From: Sphacelaria rigidula
Taxonomy: Eukaryota > Phaeophyceae > Sphacelariales
DNA length: 24,690 bases
Assembly: GCA_964200075.2 (NCBI GenBank)
Contig: CAXNAA020000194.1
Span: 1-24,690 of the forward strand
Direction of reading: 5' to 3'
Shown here in pieces: positions 11,601 to 20,077 of the stretch (the stretch's first letter is position 1; every line of letters starts with the position of its first letter). The notes under the pieces were generated by a model. The model searched no databases. It saw only the letters and a program-made list of their open reading frames with translations, and had not been told where the DNA came from. Made by a program: the position numbers and the translations under genes.

Positions 11601-14600
11601 TTTCCCTCCCGCCGTGAAAGGTATAGGGGATCGTTCAGGACTGAGCCATACACTCGAACCACCTTTCATGGATGATTTTCAGGTAAATTCTCGACACTAA
11701 AAACATAAGCGGTTCAACAGTAATAAACCGTATTGTATAGGTGGGTCACTGTACACCAACTCATGTTTGGGCAGAAGGTCTTATGCAAAAACACAAAACT
11801 CTGGATTTTCTATCACAGTATGTGGACCTCCCGACATGATGCCATGATGACATGATGAATACATCTACCGTGCATATCATGGATGATGGTATACAGGAGG
11901 AGCGGCAGTACAAGGAAGCCCAGAACGCGTTGCGGAGACAATCCATGGCTCGACGCCGTTTGTCGGACATGCGCAGGGCGGTGGTGGAGGCCAACATCCG
12001 GGCGCGTGATCGGGAGCGGGAAGCGGACATGCAGGCGTCCATCAAAGCGGGGGATTTGGACGCCAAGGCCTATCGCGAGGTGCGTACGCTGTCGGAGTCT
12101 TGACTTTTGCTCATTCGCTCGTCGTGTGAAAGCGATGTGTATATATGAAAACCCTACATGTAGGTCACCACTGAAATTTGCAAGAATTCCCCTCAGATTA
12201 CCGCCCGAAACAATGATCCTCAGCTTGTTTTTGTGGTTTATTAATAAACCGCACTAGTCGGGCACTACCGTTTGGTGTTGGTGTTTTGAAATATATTTTT
12301 GGTGTGTTTGAGCTGATTTAGTTGATTGTGTGTCATGATGATTAATTCCGTCTACTCTTTCATCGTTCGAGAATCGACTACGAGCTGGGCCAGCTGACAA
12401 TGATTTTCGAACGAAGAGTGGAGATGCCATTGGTAATTCGGAGGGTTAGGCGCTGAAATTTTTACACGACATTTTTCTCATCAACCCTTAACCCTATCGG
12501 GGGTGCAGAGCAAACAAAAAAAACAGGGAGTTGAAGCGACTTGACGTTTCAGTAAAAACAGGAAAAATGCCGTAACTTCTCTAAAAAATGATGGAAACGA
12601 CGACAACGCTCCAGCACACACGGGCACTCGCGTTAACGACATTATGGTGACGTTTCGGCCAAAATTACCCCCAATTATGTGCGGCATCGCACTTTTCGTG
12701 TGACACGACCACGCCCATTCAATTCAAGTGATACAGTGACTCCAATTATAGAGGTCACGAGTTCGAATCCCGACAGGTTCTCATTTTTTTTTCGTCCGTC
12801 GTTGAGGTCATAGAGTGTGTGCAGTACATTTTTTTTCTTCATTCAGCAGCGGTGACCTGTATTACCAGGTTGGTCTGCACTGAAGTCACAGCGAAATCTC
12901 GAGTCGCTCTGATTTGGAAAACTTGAGAAGTTGTGGTGTGGAAAGGGAATGCGGGATTTACTGCTGGCCCAGCTCATGGTAATATTAAATAGTTTAATGT
13001 CACGAAATGCTGTACTGGGAGCTAAGTGTCATCTTTGGTGGGACATGAATTGTGTGCCATGACGTTCAGCTTCACTTCCCGTGTTCTTGCTGGCCATCTC
13101 AGCGCGGAACGATCGGCCCAAATGACGGTATGCGATGCACTTGTAGCGATCGAGAAGGTTTCCGTCATGTCTTGGATGTTTTCCAGAGTGCCGCCTTTCA
13201 CTGGAATTCAAAATTAATAACAATGAGCGTTGAATTTTTTTCGAGAAATGGCGCCTAGTTCCTTGAAGTACAACTTTCGGGGGCAGTAGGTAACGGTCGT
13301 TCGTTGCCCCAGATGGTCTCATTTTTGTCGTCATGTTGATTCTTCAGTCCTCGTCCGTCTAGCTCATCTGCGGCCCTACTCTTCGCGGTGTTTATCCGTC
13401 GCGTGGGAGACTCATCGATCCACGGCTGCTCTCACTGACCTTGCACGTATTTTTCTCATCTACGGAACTTTGATTTGATAGATTGATGATTGATTGTGGC
13501 ACACTAACATCCTTTTGAAGAAGCAAAACGTTACCTTTGCGGCGAAGGTTGAACTTTTCCCCCATCGTGATTCTGTCATCTGTCTTTGAGACACCCAAGA
13601 GGCAGTGTACAAGTCGTGGCTGTCCCTCCAAGTGGCGATACCAGAAGATGAAGCAACTCATTGTAGGCTGTTATCCAAATGCAGGATAATCACTAGGCTT
13701 CGGGCCGAACAATCTCAGCAGGATGCAGCTCACCATTCATGCGACACTCCAAACACACCACGGTGCTTCGCGCTTGGTGCTTGATTGCGAGCCTGGTCCG
13801 GCGAAAACCCGACTCGCTTCGTCCCGGCTTTGTAGGGATGCGAGGTCAACGGTATCACGACCATGACATGCAAGATCATAAGTACACCCCCATGGTGGCT
13901 CTGTGGTTCTTGAATCCGAGCAACTGTCCCCCCCTGTCTGAGGAGCGCCACAACAAGATGTGCATCGATTGTCAATGAATTGAGACCCGTACACAGCCTA
14001 GCCAGAGCAAAGAGGTCGCACCCGCAGGTAAAAGTTTGTTTGTTTTTTCCTCCCACTTTGAACCCTTACCTTTCCTCGGGATAAGTCCGTCGTCTACTAG
14101 TCTCAAGGGATCAACCCATCTCTCCCCCGGTTCGCGCCTTACATTTTGGTCTCGCGGATTGGGTCAGCAATCCCGCACCGCGTCAACTCACGTCACACAA
14201 ATCCAGTCGACTGCTTTGTTAACGCACGTTCTCACGCTTTCCACGGTGGAAATCATACATAACGAAGAAAAAACCCAACGCATCTGGAATCAAACATTCG
14301 TTCTCTCCACCCTAATGACGACAGTCGGACCATTACACCACCGGGTCGCAGCGGCAAAGAAAAGTATGTCGACTAAATTAGGAAGTGTATGTGTGCCTTC
14401 GCGTTTGATTTGCAGGTATGCATCCGACGGCAGCGCGAGTCATTAGACGGAAGGCGCAAGGCCATGCAAGAGGAAAAGGCGATGGACCAAGTGTTGGAGG
14501 AGCTGAATCTCGAGATTGAGGGCGAAGAGAAGATTTTGGGCGAGCTCGTGAGGGCCGACATTCAGGTACGGGCTAGTTGTGGGAGTTCGGGCTAGCGCGT

Positions 14601-17600
14601 CTATGGGCGGTGCTCTGTTGATACCCGGTACTCCTTGTATCGACGGGGGATTTGACCGTGTCCATTTTGCGGTCTTTGTTTGTTCCCTTGGTTGCACGGA
14701 GGGTGGTTGTGACGGAACAGGTGATTCTGTCGTTGTCGTACGCATACATTTCACCGACCCCAGGAAGCTAGCTTGTAGACTTGTCCGTGGGTGGTGACAA
14801 TGTTTTGGATAGCTAGGAGGGTAACAGCTCCTCTCCGTTTGTGACGTATCTACTGCTGTGCTTTGCCAACGACGTTGGATATTGGAGCAATCCTATGTGT
14901 GAACCATGGACTTCGTTTCAAGAGCCATTTTGTAACTTTAATCCCCATACAAAATCAGGATAAGTAAGGATTAGGTGCGCGACTAGTGCAACGATCCAGG
15001 GCACAAATCACCCTCTCGCGCGGGGTGTACTCATGATATGGTATGCCGTAGTCATAGGACGGACCAGTGACCTTGCATCCCTACAAAGCTGGGACGGAGC
15101 ACGCCGAGTTTTCGCCGGACTAGGCTCTCATTGGGGGGTAGGGAGATCGGTGACTTAACCGTACGGTACAGTTTGTGCGAGATGGCGTGTTTGCGTGTAG
15201 AAATAAGAAAATTTTGCAGGCTGAAGTGCTTCTTCAATGTTTTTCGTCCCCCTCCGCCAGACGGTGATTGAGACCACTGTTTTTTTGCACTCTGGTGACT
15301 TCTCCTTTATCGTATTGAAGGGAGGTCTCCGTCTCACGCTTGAGCGATATAGGTCGTGAGTCACGAGTCGTACCCTACGGCTATGATGCGTTGGGCGCAT
15401 GAGATTGGTTGTCAAATTGTTGAAAGATACGGTACTATGCGACAATTTTGCCGATATGGGGCATTTTCCGTTGTTTGTTTTCATGTGTCGGTTGCGGTTT
15501 GTTTCTCCAGGCCGCAGGCTGTTGTGCAACATGTAATCTACAAACATTTCGCACACCCTGGCAGTAGTACATCTAGCTTTATGTAGCTATCGCAGGTGGC
15601 CAGTCCCAAAGGTCAATGTGGACATGACCGGCCAAGAAGAGGAAGATGAAATAATACTCGCCAGTAACCATGGGATACTGCACGAGCAACATGCCCTTCG
15701 CGTTGACAGTCTGCACTGAGTATTCTACAACACTGTTTTAACGACAGTACAGTGTCGGCAAGGCGAGCATGTACTCGGCACATGAATAAATGCACGGCGT
15801 GTCATATTTATTTTTTTCTGTGAAGGCTCACAAGGAAGAGCTGGCGATGATGGAGAAGGCCGAGGAGGAGTTCCGGCGGCGGGAAATGATCCGCGAGCGA
15901 GAGCTTAAGCAAGATAGCGCGGTCAAGCAAAAGCAGGAACAAGACACGGAGCGCAGGTGTGTGGTGTCTGGGGCAGAAGCAGCTACGAACCATAGATGAT
16001 CCGTTACGCACCATGTTGTTTGTGCACTATAATAGGTGACCGGGCCTGCACATGGCGTCCCCATAGCAAGTTGGCCCATCTACTTGTACCGCTACGCTGT
16101 TCATCGCTAGACAGCCAGCACTCCGTGAGCCTGATGACAACCGTGACTAGTGGAAGAGATGGTTATGCTTTTGGCGTTGCGCCTTGCAATGATTTTTTGT
16201 GGTGCCGCTGGTGTCATGGTGATAGATTTGCGTGCTCTCGTGTGTATTATTTGCAGGTTGCTCATGGAGGACAGAGACAGCGTTGCCGCGCACAAGAGGC
16301 AGGAGGAAGAAGCGGAGCTCGAGAGGTAGACAACTACAAGAGCTGTGTTTTTGGGCCCGTGCTGTTCGTTGTGCAGGCAGATTTTCTCTCGTTCTCGTCC
16401 TACTTGTTCGTAATACTTGTGTCATTTAACGTGCGCCTACAGTACTCCATCACATCACATCAAGAGTCGTCGGTGACGGTATAGTGGATCGGAAGCCCGT
16501 GCGCTATGGTCAATGATGTTTGTCATGTCATGTTCAGTTGTTTTTTGCGTCGGATGTCGCTCTGCTGTTCTTGTATGTGTGAAACGACAGCTCTTCCTTC
16601 AGGGGTAGTAAAATGTCCAGTCAACACCGTTGGCAGGGGGTTGTAGCACAAGTTTGCGCGTTTGATCTCGCGGTACGCTATTCATGTATCCGCGCAATCG
16701 CCCCCGGTAGCAGAGCAGCACCCCGACAAAATTCTTTCGACTCACGTCCATGCCCCCGAAAAATGATGTACTGTACAGTACCCATATTCAATCGGAGGTG
16801 TACGTACCAAAAGATTTACAGTCGCAATATCCGCGTACAATTCGATTTTTTGCCGGGGTTTTTTTCCGGCAGGCTGGAGGCACTGAGGGAGCTCCCGTCA
16901 GAAACCACCAAGCTGGAAATTCTTGAGGCTATCTGGAACAAGCAAAAGCACCCGGCCGCTGACGCTGCGGCGCGGGGTCGCAACCGCACGAACCTGAGAA
17001 CGGTGCAGGAAGGGGTTCATGAAGAGGACGAGGAGGATTCCTTCGAGATCAGAAGCAATAGGATCGCCAACCTCCTTAACAACAGCAGAGTAGGCACCAT
17101 CGGAAGCAGCAGCAGTAGCAGTAGCAGTGGCATGGGCATTCAGGGTAGGGTGAGCATGGCGGGCAGCCTGGACAGTATTCTCGACGCGATGAGGAAGACG
17201 AACGATAGTGATAGCAGCAGTGCCGATGGAGACGGAGAGAAGATAGCCGGTCAAGAGGAGACCGTCAACGACGTTGGGGATGTGCGAGATTTGGGAGGTT
17301 TTGCAGAATTGGAAGGTGGTGTGGAGGCGGAAGAGCCCGGAGGACTGGACTGTTCTGCCGTGTCGTTCGTGTCGGAATCGCAAGTAGGACTTCTCGGAAA
17401 TGTCCGACTTGAAGAAGATGACGGTCCCGAGAATAATCAGATCGTGTCAGGGCACGTCAGCGAAGACCTAGGATGGGGCGACAACATTCTGGCATCGATA
17501 TCAGCAGCGGAAGCTGAGGATGGTGTGGATGACCCAGCTACGGTTAATGTTGACATATCACTCAACATCAGTGAGAACTCGAACGATGATGGCTCTGCTG

Positions 17601-18667
17601 TCGTTGAGGCAAGGGGGGAAGGTAAAACACCTGCAGGCGACCATCCCGCTGAGATGGCATCAGATGCTGAGGACACCGGGGATGCCTCTGCCTCGTCAGA
17701 GAATTCTCCTCATGTGGGGACAGAGAACGGAGAGAAAGGTTGCGTGGCAATCTATGGGGGTCTCGAGGTTGAGGGAAATGACGCTGGTGTTGACGTGACC
17801 GTCGGGGAAGAGTCAGGTATGGCCGCCTCGGCTGCTCTGGCGTGGGGAGAACTAAGCGGAATCGAATCACAAGCGTCGCTGTCCATGACCATGAAGGAGC
17901 CTCGTGAGCAAGATGAGGGTGCAGCTACACAGGGCATGGGCTTCGTTGCGGAAGGCGAAAGCTTTGCAGATGATTCCGCCGTTGCAAGAACAGAGGATGG
18001 AGAGCGTGATAGCGTAGGTAGCCATAGCCCCGTCGTTCGGATGCTGACATTCTCGCCAACCAAGCACGCCACCCACGAGGATAACCTCCGGGCCACGGAT
18101 ATGAGGAACGGAGACCACGCGCATGATGACAGTGCCGGGAAGCAAGCTACCAAAGAGCCAATCGTTGAGCCGGCGTCAGCTTTCGAGGGTAGCCCCGAGG
18201 AACCGGATGGGAGAGGACAGCAAGACGTGATGATGGGAGGCGAACCCAACTGCGCCGGGAGGGAAGACGGCGATAACGTGTTGATGCTGTCCCGTTCGGG
18301 ACCAGGCGTAAGGGCAAGCGTGACCGAGGCGTCTCACGAGGACGAAAACGGGAGAGAAAAATGTGAAGACAGCAGTCCCACGGGGTCTCTTGAGTCTCTG
18401 GAGCACAACGGTACGCTCGCCTCGCTCGACGGAAACGATGTGTCTTCGATCATGATGTTGTCGGGGCTCAATGCGTCCGCGATTGATGAAGATGGCAAGG
18501 GCTGCGGGGTGCCGCGGGAGGCGGAGGAGGAGGGACATGAAGACCGTATGCGTTGTGAAAAGAGCGCTGTCGGGGGAACCCCTACAAAGTTGGACAGGGG
18601 GGTGGAGGAGGTTGGCGGTGTTGCGGTCGCCTCACCTGCCACACCGATTACTCCCAATGGCGACTGA
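1236..18667 (+). CDS. Large multi-exon coiled-coil protein (basic / coiled-coil / acidic), function unknown
   Basis: Composite gene model, listed exon by exon below. The twelve exons from 6151 to 18667 add to 3,081 nt (1,026 residues plus stop) and every junction keeps frame across GT-AG introns. Three exons upstream (1236-2622) also agree in phase and add about 191 residues; one or more exons may be missing between 2622 and 6151. The N-terminal part is basic and rich in Ser, Thr, Pro and Ala. The middle, about 430 residues, is Arg/Lys/Glu/Gln/Ala-rich helix with almost no Pro or Gly, typical of coiled coil. The last 597 residues are acidic and look disordered. Minimal CDK-type sites are visible: RTPQK, ATPAK, FSPTK and GTPTK. 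Charge layout and these sites would suit a cytoskeletal or chromosomal scaffold, but that is inference; I recognise no named family. No membrane segment or signal peptide is evident in the confident part. Confidence 0.7.
2162..2352 (+). CDS. Proposed exon: basic Ser/Thr/Pro/Ala-rich segment
   Basis: Acceptor CAG ends at 2161 after a pyrimidine-rich stretch; donor GAG|GTATCT at 2352/2353. Length is 63 codons plus 2 nt. The frame begins RVPSGKPRQHTTRTPQ and continues with Ala/Ser/Pro/Lys residues to RMTRTAGKTP. RTPQK fits the CDK consensus. The other open frames over this stretch are Arg- or Cys-rich and look less natural. The split codon AG|C joins the next exon in frame. Confidence 0.5.
2535..2622 (+). 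CDS. Proposed exon: basic segment with TPAKK and TPRE
   Basis: Acceptor TAGCAG ends at 2534. The first base completes a Ser codon with the previous exon; then 29 codons begin RYGLRSATPAKK and end GAQTPRE. The donor is GAG|GTCAGA. The intron before it is 182 bp. It ends in phase 0, the phase needed by the exon at 6151, but the 3.5-kb gap makes direct joining uncertain. Composition continues that of the preceding exon. Confidence 0.5.
3661..4097 (+). repeat. Tandem repeat, about 145-150 bp unit, three copies with a damaged middle copy
   Basis: Copy 1 (3661-3804) and copy 3 (about 3955-4097) are closely similar: both contain ATCCACCGT, CTACACCGTGAG, an AATAGCAA...CTCTTGGAT block, AAGTATTTAGGTATGTTTGA and CTTCATCAGGGGA before a C run. 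The middle stretch (3805-3954) aligns along the same order but with many bases replaced by the neighbouring homopolymer, and it contains the N gap. It ends with a normal CTTCATCAGGGGACTCAATA and a 17-C run, as in copy 1. Confidence 0.8.
3868..3877. other. Assembly gap (10 N)
   Basis: Ten undetermined bases inside the middle unit of the tandem repeat, flanked by homopolymer-rich sequence. Any open frame crossing it is unreliable. Confidence 0.99.
5115..5377 (+). mobile_element. Short non-autonomous TIR element, copy 2 (MITE-like)
   Basis: The best-preserved copy, 263 bp. The left end TGCACTGTTCGGACGAAT and the reverse complement of the right end, TGCACGGGTCGGACGAAT, match at 16 of 18 positions. 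Subterminal palindromes are present (GGACGAATCATTAATTCGTCC near the right end; GATTCGTACTGTATGAATC inside). An internal A-rich stretch sits near 5185-5200. There is no coding potential. The flanks TAACA and TTGTC do not show an obvious target duplication. The segment CGGTTCGAATC resembles a tRNA B box, but no A box was found. Confidence 0.8.
6151..6228 (+). CDS. Coiled-coil protein exon (first confident exon)
   Basis: Acceptor AAAACAG ends at 6150; donor GAG|GTGATC. It has 26 codons, phase 0 at both ends, beginning AAILAKKQLTERKQREAALH. It is strongly charged helix without Pro or Gly, continuous in character with the next exon. Confidence 0.75.
6642..6788 (+). CDS. Coiled-coil protein exon
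   Basis: Acceptor CATCAG, donor CGG|GTGAGG. It has 49 codons, phase 0 to 0, beginning MKRAALAKQAELKAERQRSL. It is rich in Ala, Lys, Gln, Arg and Glu in a heptad-like pattern. The intron before it is 413 bp. Confidence 0.85.
6959..7057 (+). CDS. Coiled-coil protein exon
   Basis: Acceptor CAAACAG, donor AGG|GTGAGA. It has 33 codons, phase 0 to 0, beginning AQELRSKMAESKELNDTLKR and ending ISLDHR. The intron before it is only 170 bp. Confidence 0.85.
7486..7575 (+). CDS. Coiled-coil protein exon
   Basis: Acceptor GAGCAG, donor AGT|GTGAGC. It has 30 codons, phase 0 to 0, with the basic core REHKKKQQKALRKEQK. The 428-bp intron before it contains a TA microsatellite near 7295-7312 and an open frame that has no in-phase donor. 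Confidence 0.8.
8205..8336 (+). CDS. Coiled-coil protein exon
   Basis: Acceptor ACCAG, strong donor TAC|GTAAGT. It has 44 codons, phase 0 to 0, beginning MFLEAKDKVRLEEKHEENLE and ending KDVSAY. The codon frame is continuous and the composition matches its neighbours. Confidence 0.85.
8337..9331 (+). other. Intron with CA microsatellite
   Basis: The 995-bp intron holds a 56-bp CA repeat (8599-8654) and a CAA-rich patch near 9075-9095. A phase-compatible mini-exon at 8656-8685 (ten codons, AAHYRPQMAM) directly follows the CA run, but its donor (GTCAAT) is weak, so I leave it out of the model. Confidence 0.6.
8599..8654. repeat. CA dinucleotide microsatellite (about 28 units)
   Basis: Perfect CA repeat ending in CAG, which creates a possible splice acceptor at its 3' edge. 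It lies inside an intron of the coiled-coil gene. Confidence 0.97.
9332..9432 (+). CDS. Coiled-coil protein exon
   Basis: Acceptor CACCAG, strong donor GGC|GTAAGT. It has 33 codons plus 2 nt, beginning EACELRRARLEDQAALEEAA. The split codon GC|G is completed by the exon at 11444, which supports both boundaries. It is rich in Glu, Arg and Ala. Confidence 0.85.
10858..10960 (+). repeat. Dispersed repeat, copy matching 14060-14162 in reverse
   Basis: The core TGGGTTGATCCCTTGAGACT is found on the plus strand here and on the minus strand near 14100-14125. Weaker similarity extends on both sides (AATCCGCGA at one end, a GGGGAAGG-like block at the other). No coding potential is visible. Confidence 0.6.
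11000..11260 (-). mobile_element. Short non-autonomous TIR element, copy 3 (MITE-like)
   Basis: Reverse-oriented copy of the elements at 913 and 5115, about 261 bp. Its 5' end, read on the minus strand, is TGCACTGCTCGGACGAAT; the other end is more diverged (CAAGGGTAGGACAAATTAAT). The perfect palindrome-like block GATTCGTACCGTACGAATT is retained. It lies within an intron of the coiled-coil gene, shortly before the exon at 11444. Confidence 0.78.
11444..11549 (+). CDS. Coiled-coil protein exon
   Basis: Acceptor GGCACAG after a T-rich tract. The first base completes an Ala codon with 9432; then 35 codons begin RNKQHLDNEIARGMGKSLDP and end LREESRK. The donor AAG|GTGCTG is weak, but it gives phase 0, as the next exon needs. 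The segment includes a short Gly/Pro-containing break (MGKSLDP) in the helix. Confidence 0.8.
11897..12079 (+). CDS. Coiled-coil protein exon
   Basis: Acceptor ATACAG, donor GAG|GTGCGT. It has 61 codons, phase 0 to 0, beginning EERQYKEAQNALRRQSMARR. It is dense in Arg, Glu, Ala and Met and ends AGDLDAKAYRE. Upstream, CATGATG repeats lie at about 11837-11858. Confidence 0.87.
12751..12792 (+). other. Degenerate tRNA-like 3' half with B box and T run
   Basis: The segment GAGGTCACGAGTTCGAATCC matches the variable loop, T-arm and B-box pattern of a tRNA, and nine T follow within about 15 bases, like a Pol III terminator. The T stem pairs at only three of five positions, and I found neither an anticodon arm nor an A box upstream. 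It is a tRNA or SINE remnant at best, not a functional tRNA gene. Confidence 0.3.
13591..13698 (+). repeat. Dispersed repeat A, copy 1 (short Cys-rich frame)
   Basis: Highly similar to 24581-24690. Both copies keep the same plus-strand frame, reading RQC(T/I)S.GC..KWRY..MKQL and ending in TAA. Identity by eye is about 80-85%. The frame looks like the tail of a protein, but many differences change amino acids, so it is probably a decayed coding repeat. Confidence 0.7.
13785..13893 (+). repeat. Dispersed repeat B
   Basis: Positions 13785-13855 match the reverse complement of 15061-15131, including GTCCGGCGAAAAC and CTTTGTAGGGATGC. The following part (GCAAGATCATAAGTACACCC, ending near 13889) matches 24463-24488 near the right edge. 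A shorter relative may lie at 19125-19165 (CATTGACCACGCATCCCTTT). Confidence 0.65.
14060..14162 (-). repeat. Dispersed repeat, reverse copy of 10858-10960
   Basis: Carries AGTCTCAAGGGATCAACCCA, the reverse complement of the core in the copy at 10858. The two copies sit in different introns of the same gene, in opposite orientations. Confidence 0.6.
14416..14565 (+). CDS. Coiled-coil protein exon
   Basis: Acceptor TTGCAG, donor CAG|GTACGG. It has 50 codons, phase 0 to 0, beginning VCIRRQRESLDGRRKAMQEE and ending LGELVRADIQ. Charge shifts from basic to acidic along the exon. Leu/Ile spacing in its second half suits a coiled coil. Confidence 0.87.
14566..15825 (+). other. Intron without recognised genes
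   Basis: The 1,260-bp intron contains the reverse-oriented copy of dispersed repeat B (15061-15131). Several short open frames are present, none with matching splice phases or recognisable motifs. Confidence 0.6.
15061..15131 (-). repeat. Dispersed repeat B, reverse copy
   Basis: The reverse complement contains GTCCGGCGAAAACTCGG and GCTTTGTAGGGATGCAAGGT, matching 13785-13855 at roughly 80-85% by eye. It is located in the next intron downstream of its partner. Confidence 0.65.
15826..15956 (+). CDS. Coiled-coil protein exon
   Basis: Acceptor GTGAAG after a T-rich tract; donor CAG|GTGTGT. It has 43 codons plus 2 nt, beginning AHKEELAMMEKAEEEFRRRE. The split AG|G Arg codon joins it to 16257. 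It has dense Glu/Arg/Lys/Gln helix composition. Confidence 0.87.
16257..16325 (+). CDS. Coiled-coil protein exon
   Basis: Acceptor TTTGCAG. The first base completes Arg; then LLMEDRDSVAAHKRQEEEAE and a few residues follow, ending on a split Arg codon AG| before donor GTAGAC. The phase agrees on both sides (2 to 2). Confidence 0.83.
16873..18667 (+). CDS. Terminal exon: coiled-coil end and long acidic disordered tail
   Basis: Acceptor TCCGGCAG ends at 16872. The first base completes an Arg codon; then 597 codons run to TGA at 18665-18667. The same frame is open back to 16613, but the upstream part is intron (its T-rich acceptor tract is translated there). The segment begins LEALRELPSETTKLEILEAI, the end of the helical region. 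It then becomes Asp/Glu/Ser/Gly-rich with few hydrophobics, including a Ser run of eight residues encoded by an AGC/AGT repeat near 17105-17130. Isolated hydrophobic patches such as SLDSILDAM, NILASISAAE and SSIMMLSGL could be short binding motifs. FSPTK (18050-18064) and GTPTK near 18580 fit CDK sites. It ends ASPATPITPNGD. No catalytic domain is seen. Confidence 0.87.
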
Positions 18668-20077
18668 CGTGACTGAGTAGGATTGGAGTGAGGAACGGAT
18701 ACTGATATGTCCTTTGCGGGCCATGTAGCCACGGCTACCATGAAGATGCCAGCTCATCTCTGTGCATCCGTTGGCTAGATTATATATAAACAGGTAAATG
18801 CCGTGGTACCTCAGAATTGCTTCCCATGTGTTTCTCCCTGTATGCAGTAGTGATGAGTCAAAGTGACGACACAGTCCAGGACTCTAGGTTCCGAGAGAAA
18901 AAGCATATCACAAATACAAGAGGCGTCCGGGGAACGTATAACATGTAGCGTACTTTAGTCCACTGAGATATTCCTTCAACGTATTAGTATGCATGATGCA
19001 TGTTCAAACCAGAACAACCGTTTGTGTGCTGCGTATAGGCAAAGTAGTACAGAGATGAGCAATACAAGGAAATGTCGTGAAGGGGGGGGGGAGGGGGGGC
19101 GTACTCATTTGTTGTTTGCCTTAGTCATTTGACCATTGACCACGCATCCCTTTCGAGACGGGGGGAGGGGGGTGGCTCAAGCAGCACGAGTCGTGAGCAG
19201 GACGAATACGAGGCGATACCGTTGGATGCACATCATGCATTCTACTGTAGGAAATACATATATTTATGACCGATTACATCGCACAGTGTATGTACACCGG
19301 GCTGTGTCGATTGTACCGCCGTGCCTTTTGCTGAATTAGATGGAAGTGATGCAGATATCCCGGGTATTAGCAAAAATACGGCATTCGGAGGATCGTCTTA
19401 TGTAAAGTTGACAGAGAAAAAATCGCGTTCAAATGGTACAGGGTCGGAGGGGTAGTAGTAGCAAGTAGCCAAATATTTCTTCTCTTTCGTGTGTGGATTT
19501 GATTGACTCGTGTGTTGGCGTGTTTTTAATGTATTGTGAGTGCAGCATAAAAACTACATAATTTACTGCCTTGATTGGCGCTACAGGTACTATGCGGTTT
19601 CTTGTTCACCCGTTGTACGGAAATCCGTGCACTTTCCGAGGTGGTCGCGGAGGCAGCGTGACCGCTCAGCTTACTCGACAACCAAGTGGTAACAGTGACT
19701 CTTGCTTCTACGTACTGTATCGATGGGCGCCACGGGAGATCGGCACTTTCGACCTCAAGGGCGTCAACATGGCTCAGGCAGTCCCAATCGCTAAAGCCGA
19801 CTACACCGGTGACTGCATACTCTACCGAGCTCCATCGAATATAGCTTCACACTCGGCAGTCACCATCTCACCATGGTGTGGAGAATCATCACACAGCAAG
19901 TATCGGAACTTTGGGAGGAACGAAAGGATGAAACTTTTCACGTACCCCACAGGGGAGCAGTAAGAGGCATCGTTGCGCCCCACCGCCAATCTCAGGCCTT
20001 AACTTAGGCCACTTCGGTTCTTTACTTGAAAACATCCGCGCCACGAAATAGCAAAGAGCACAAAACTTCCACCCGCC
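18668..20077. other. Region between two convergent genes
   Basis: This should contain the 3' UTRs of the plus-strand coiled-coil gene and the minus-strand aspartate carbamoyltransferase gene. It holds G homopolymers (19083-19099 and about 19160-19172), a possible remnant of dispersed repeat B (19125-19165) and the plus-strand open frame at 19592-19963. No canonical AATAAA signal stands out near either stop codon. Confidence 0.6.
19592..19963 (+). CDS. Orphan open frame, 123 codons, unknown
   Basis: Runs from ATG 19592 (MRFLVHPLYGNPCTFRGGRG) to TAA at 19961-19963. The residues are well mixed, including YVLYRWAPREIGTFDLKGVN, and the minus strand has no comparable frame. The frame is also open a few codons upstream. 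A possible acceptor (GCTACAG) lies just before it, so it could be an exon. It falls downstream of the coiled-coil gene and antisense to the probable 3' UTR of the aspartate carbamoyltransferase gene. I recognise no family. Chance open frames of this size do occur in this window, so the call is weak. Confidence 0.3.
   Translation: MRFLVHPLYGNPCTFRGGRGGSVTAQLTRQPSGNSDSCFYVLYRWAPREIGTFDLKGVNMAQAVPIAKADYTGDCILYRAPSNIASHSAVTISPWCGESSHSKYRNFGRNERMKLFTYPTGEQ

Larger units (their letters stand above)
12080..14415 (+). other. Largest intron of the coiled-coil gene, repeat-rich
   Basis: The 2,336-bp intron holds a tRNA-like 3' half followed by a T run (12751-12792), a Cys-rich-frame dispersed repeat (13591-13698), a repeat copy at 13785-13893 and a repeat copy at 14060-14162. 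No further exon in phase was recognised, and the flanking exons join in frame without one. Confidence 0.6.

Noticed and set aside
16613-16872. Upstream part of the long open frame ending at 18667
   Set aside because: It translates an intron, including its polypyrimidine tract. The acceptor at 16872 joins the preceding exon in the correct phase.
17752-18249. Minus-strand open frame of 165 codons inside the acidic exon
   Set aside because: It is a shadow of the real plus-strand coding sequence; its Ser/Pro/Ala composition is the complement of the Gly/Asp/Glu-rich frame.
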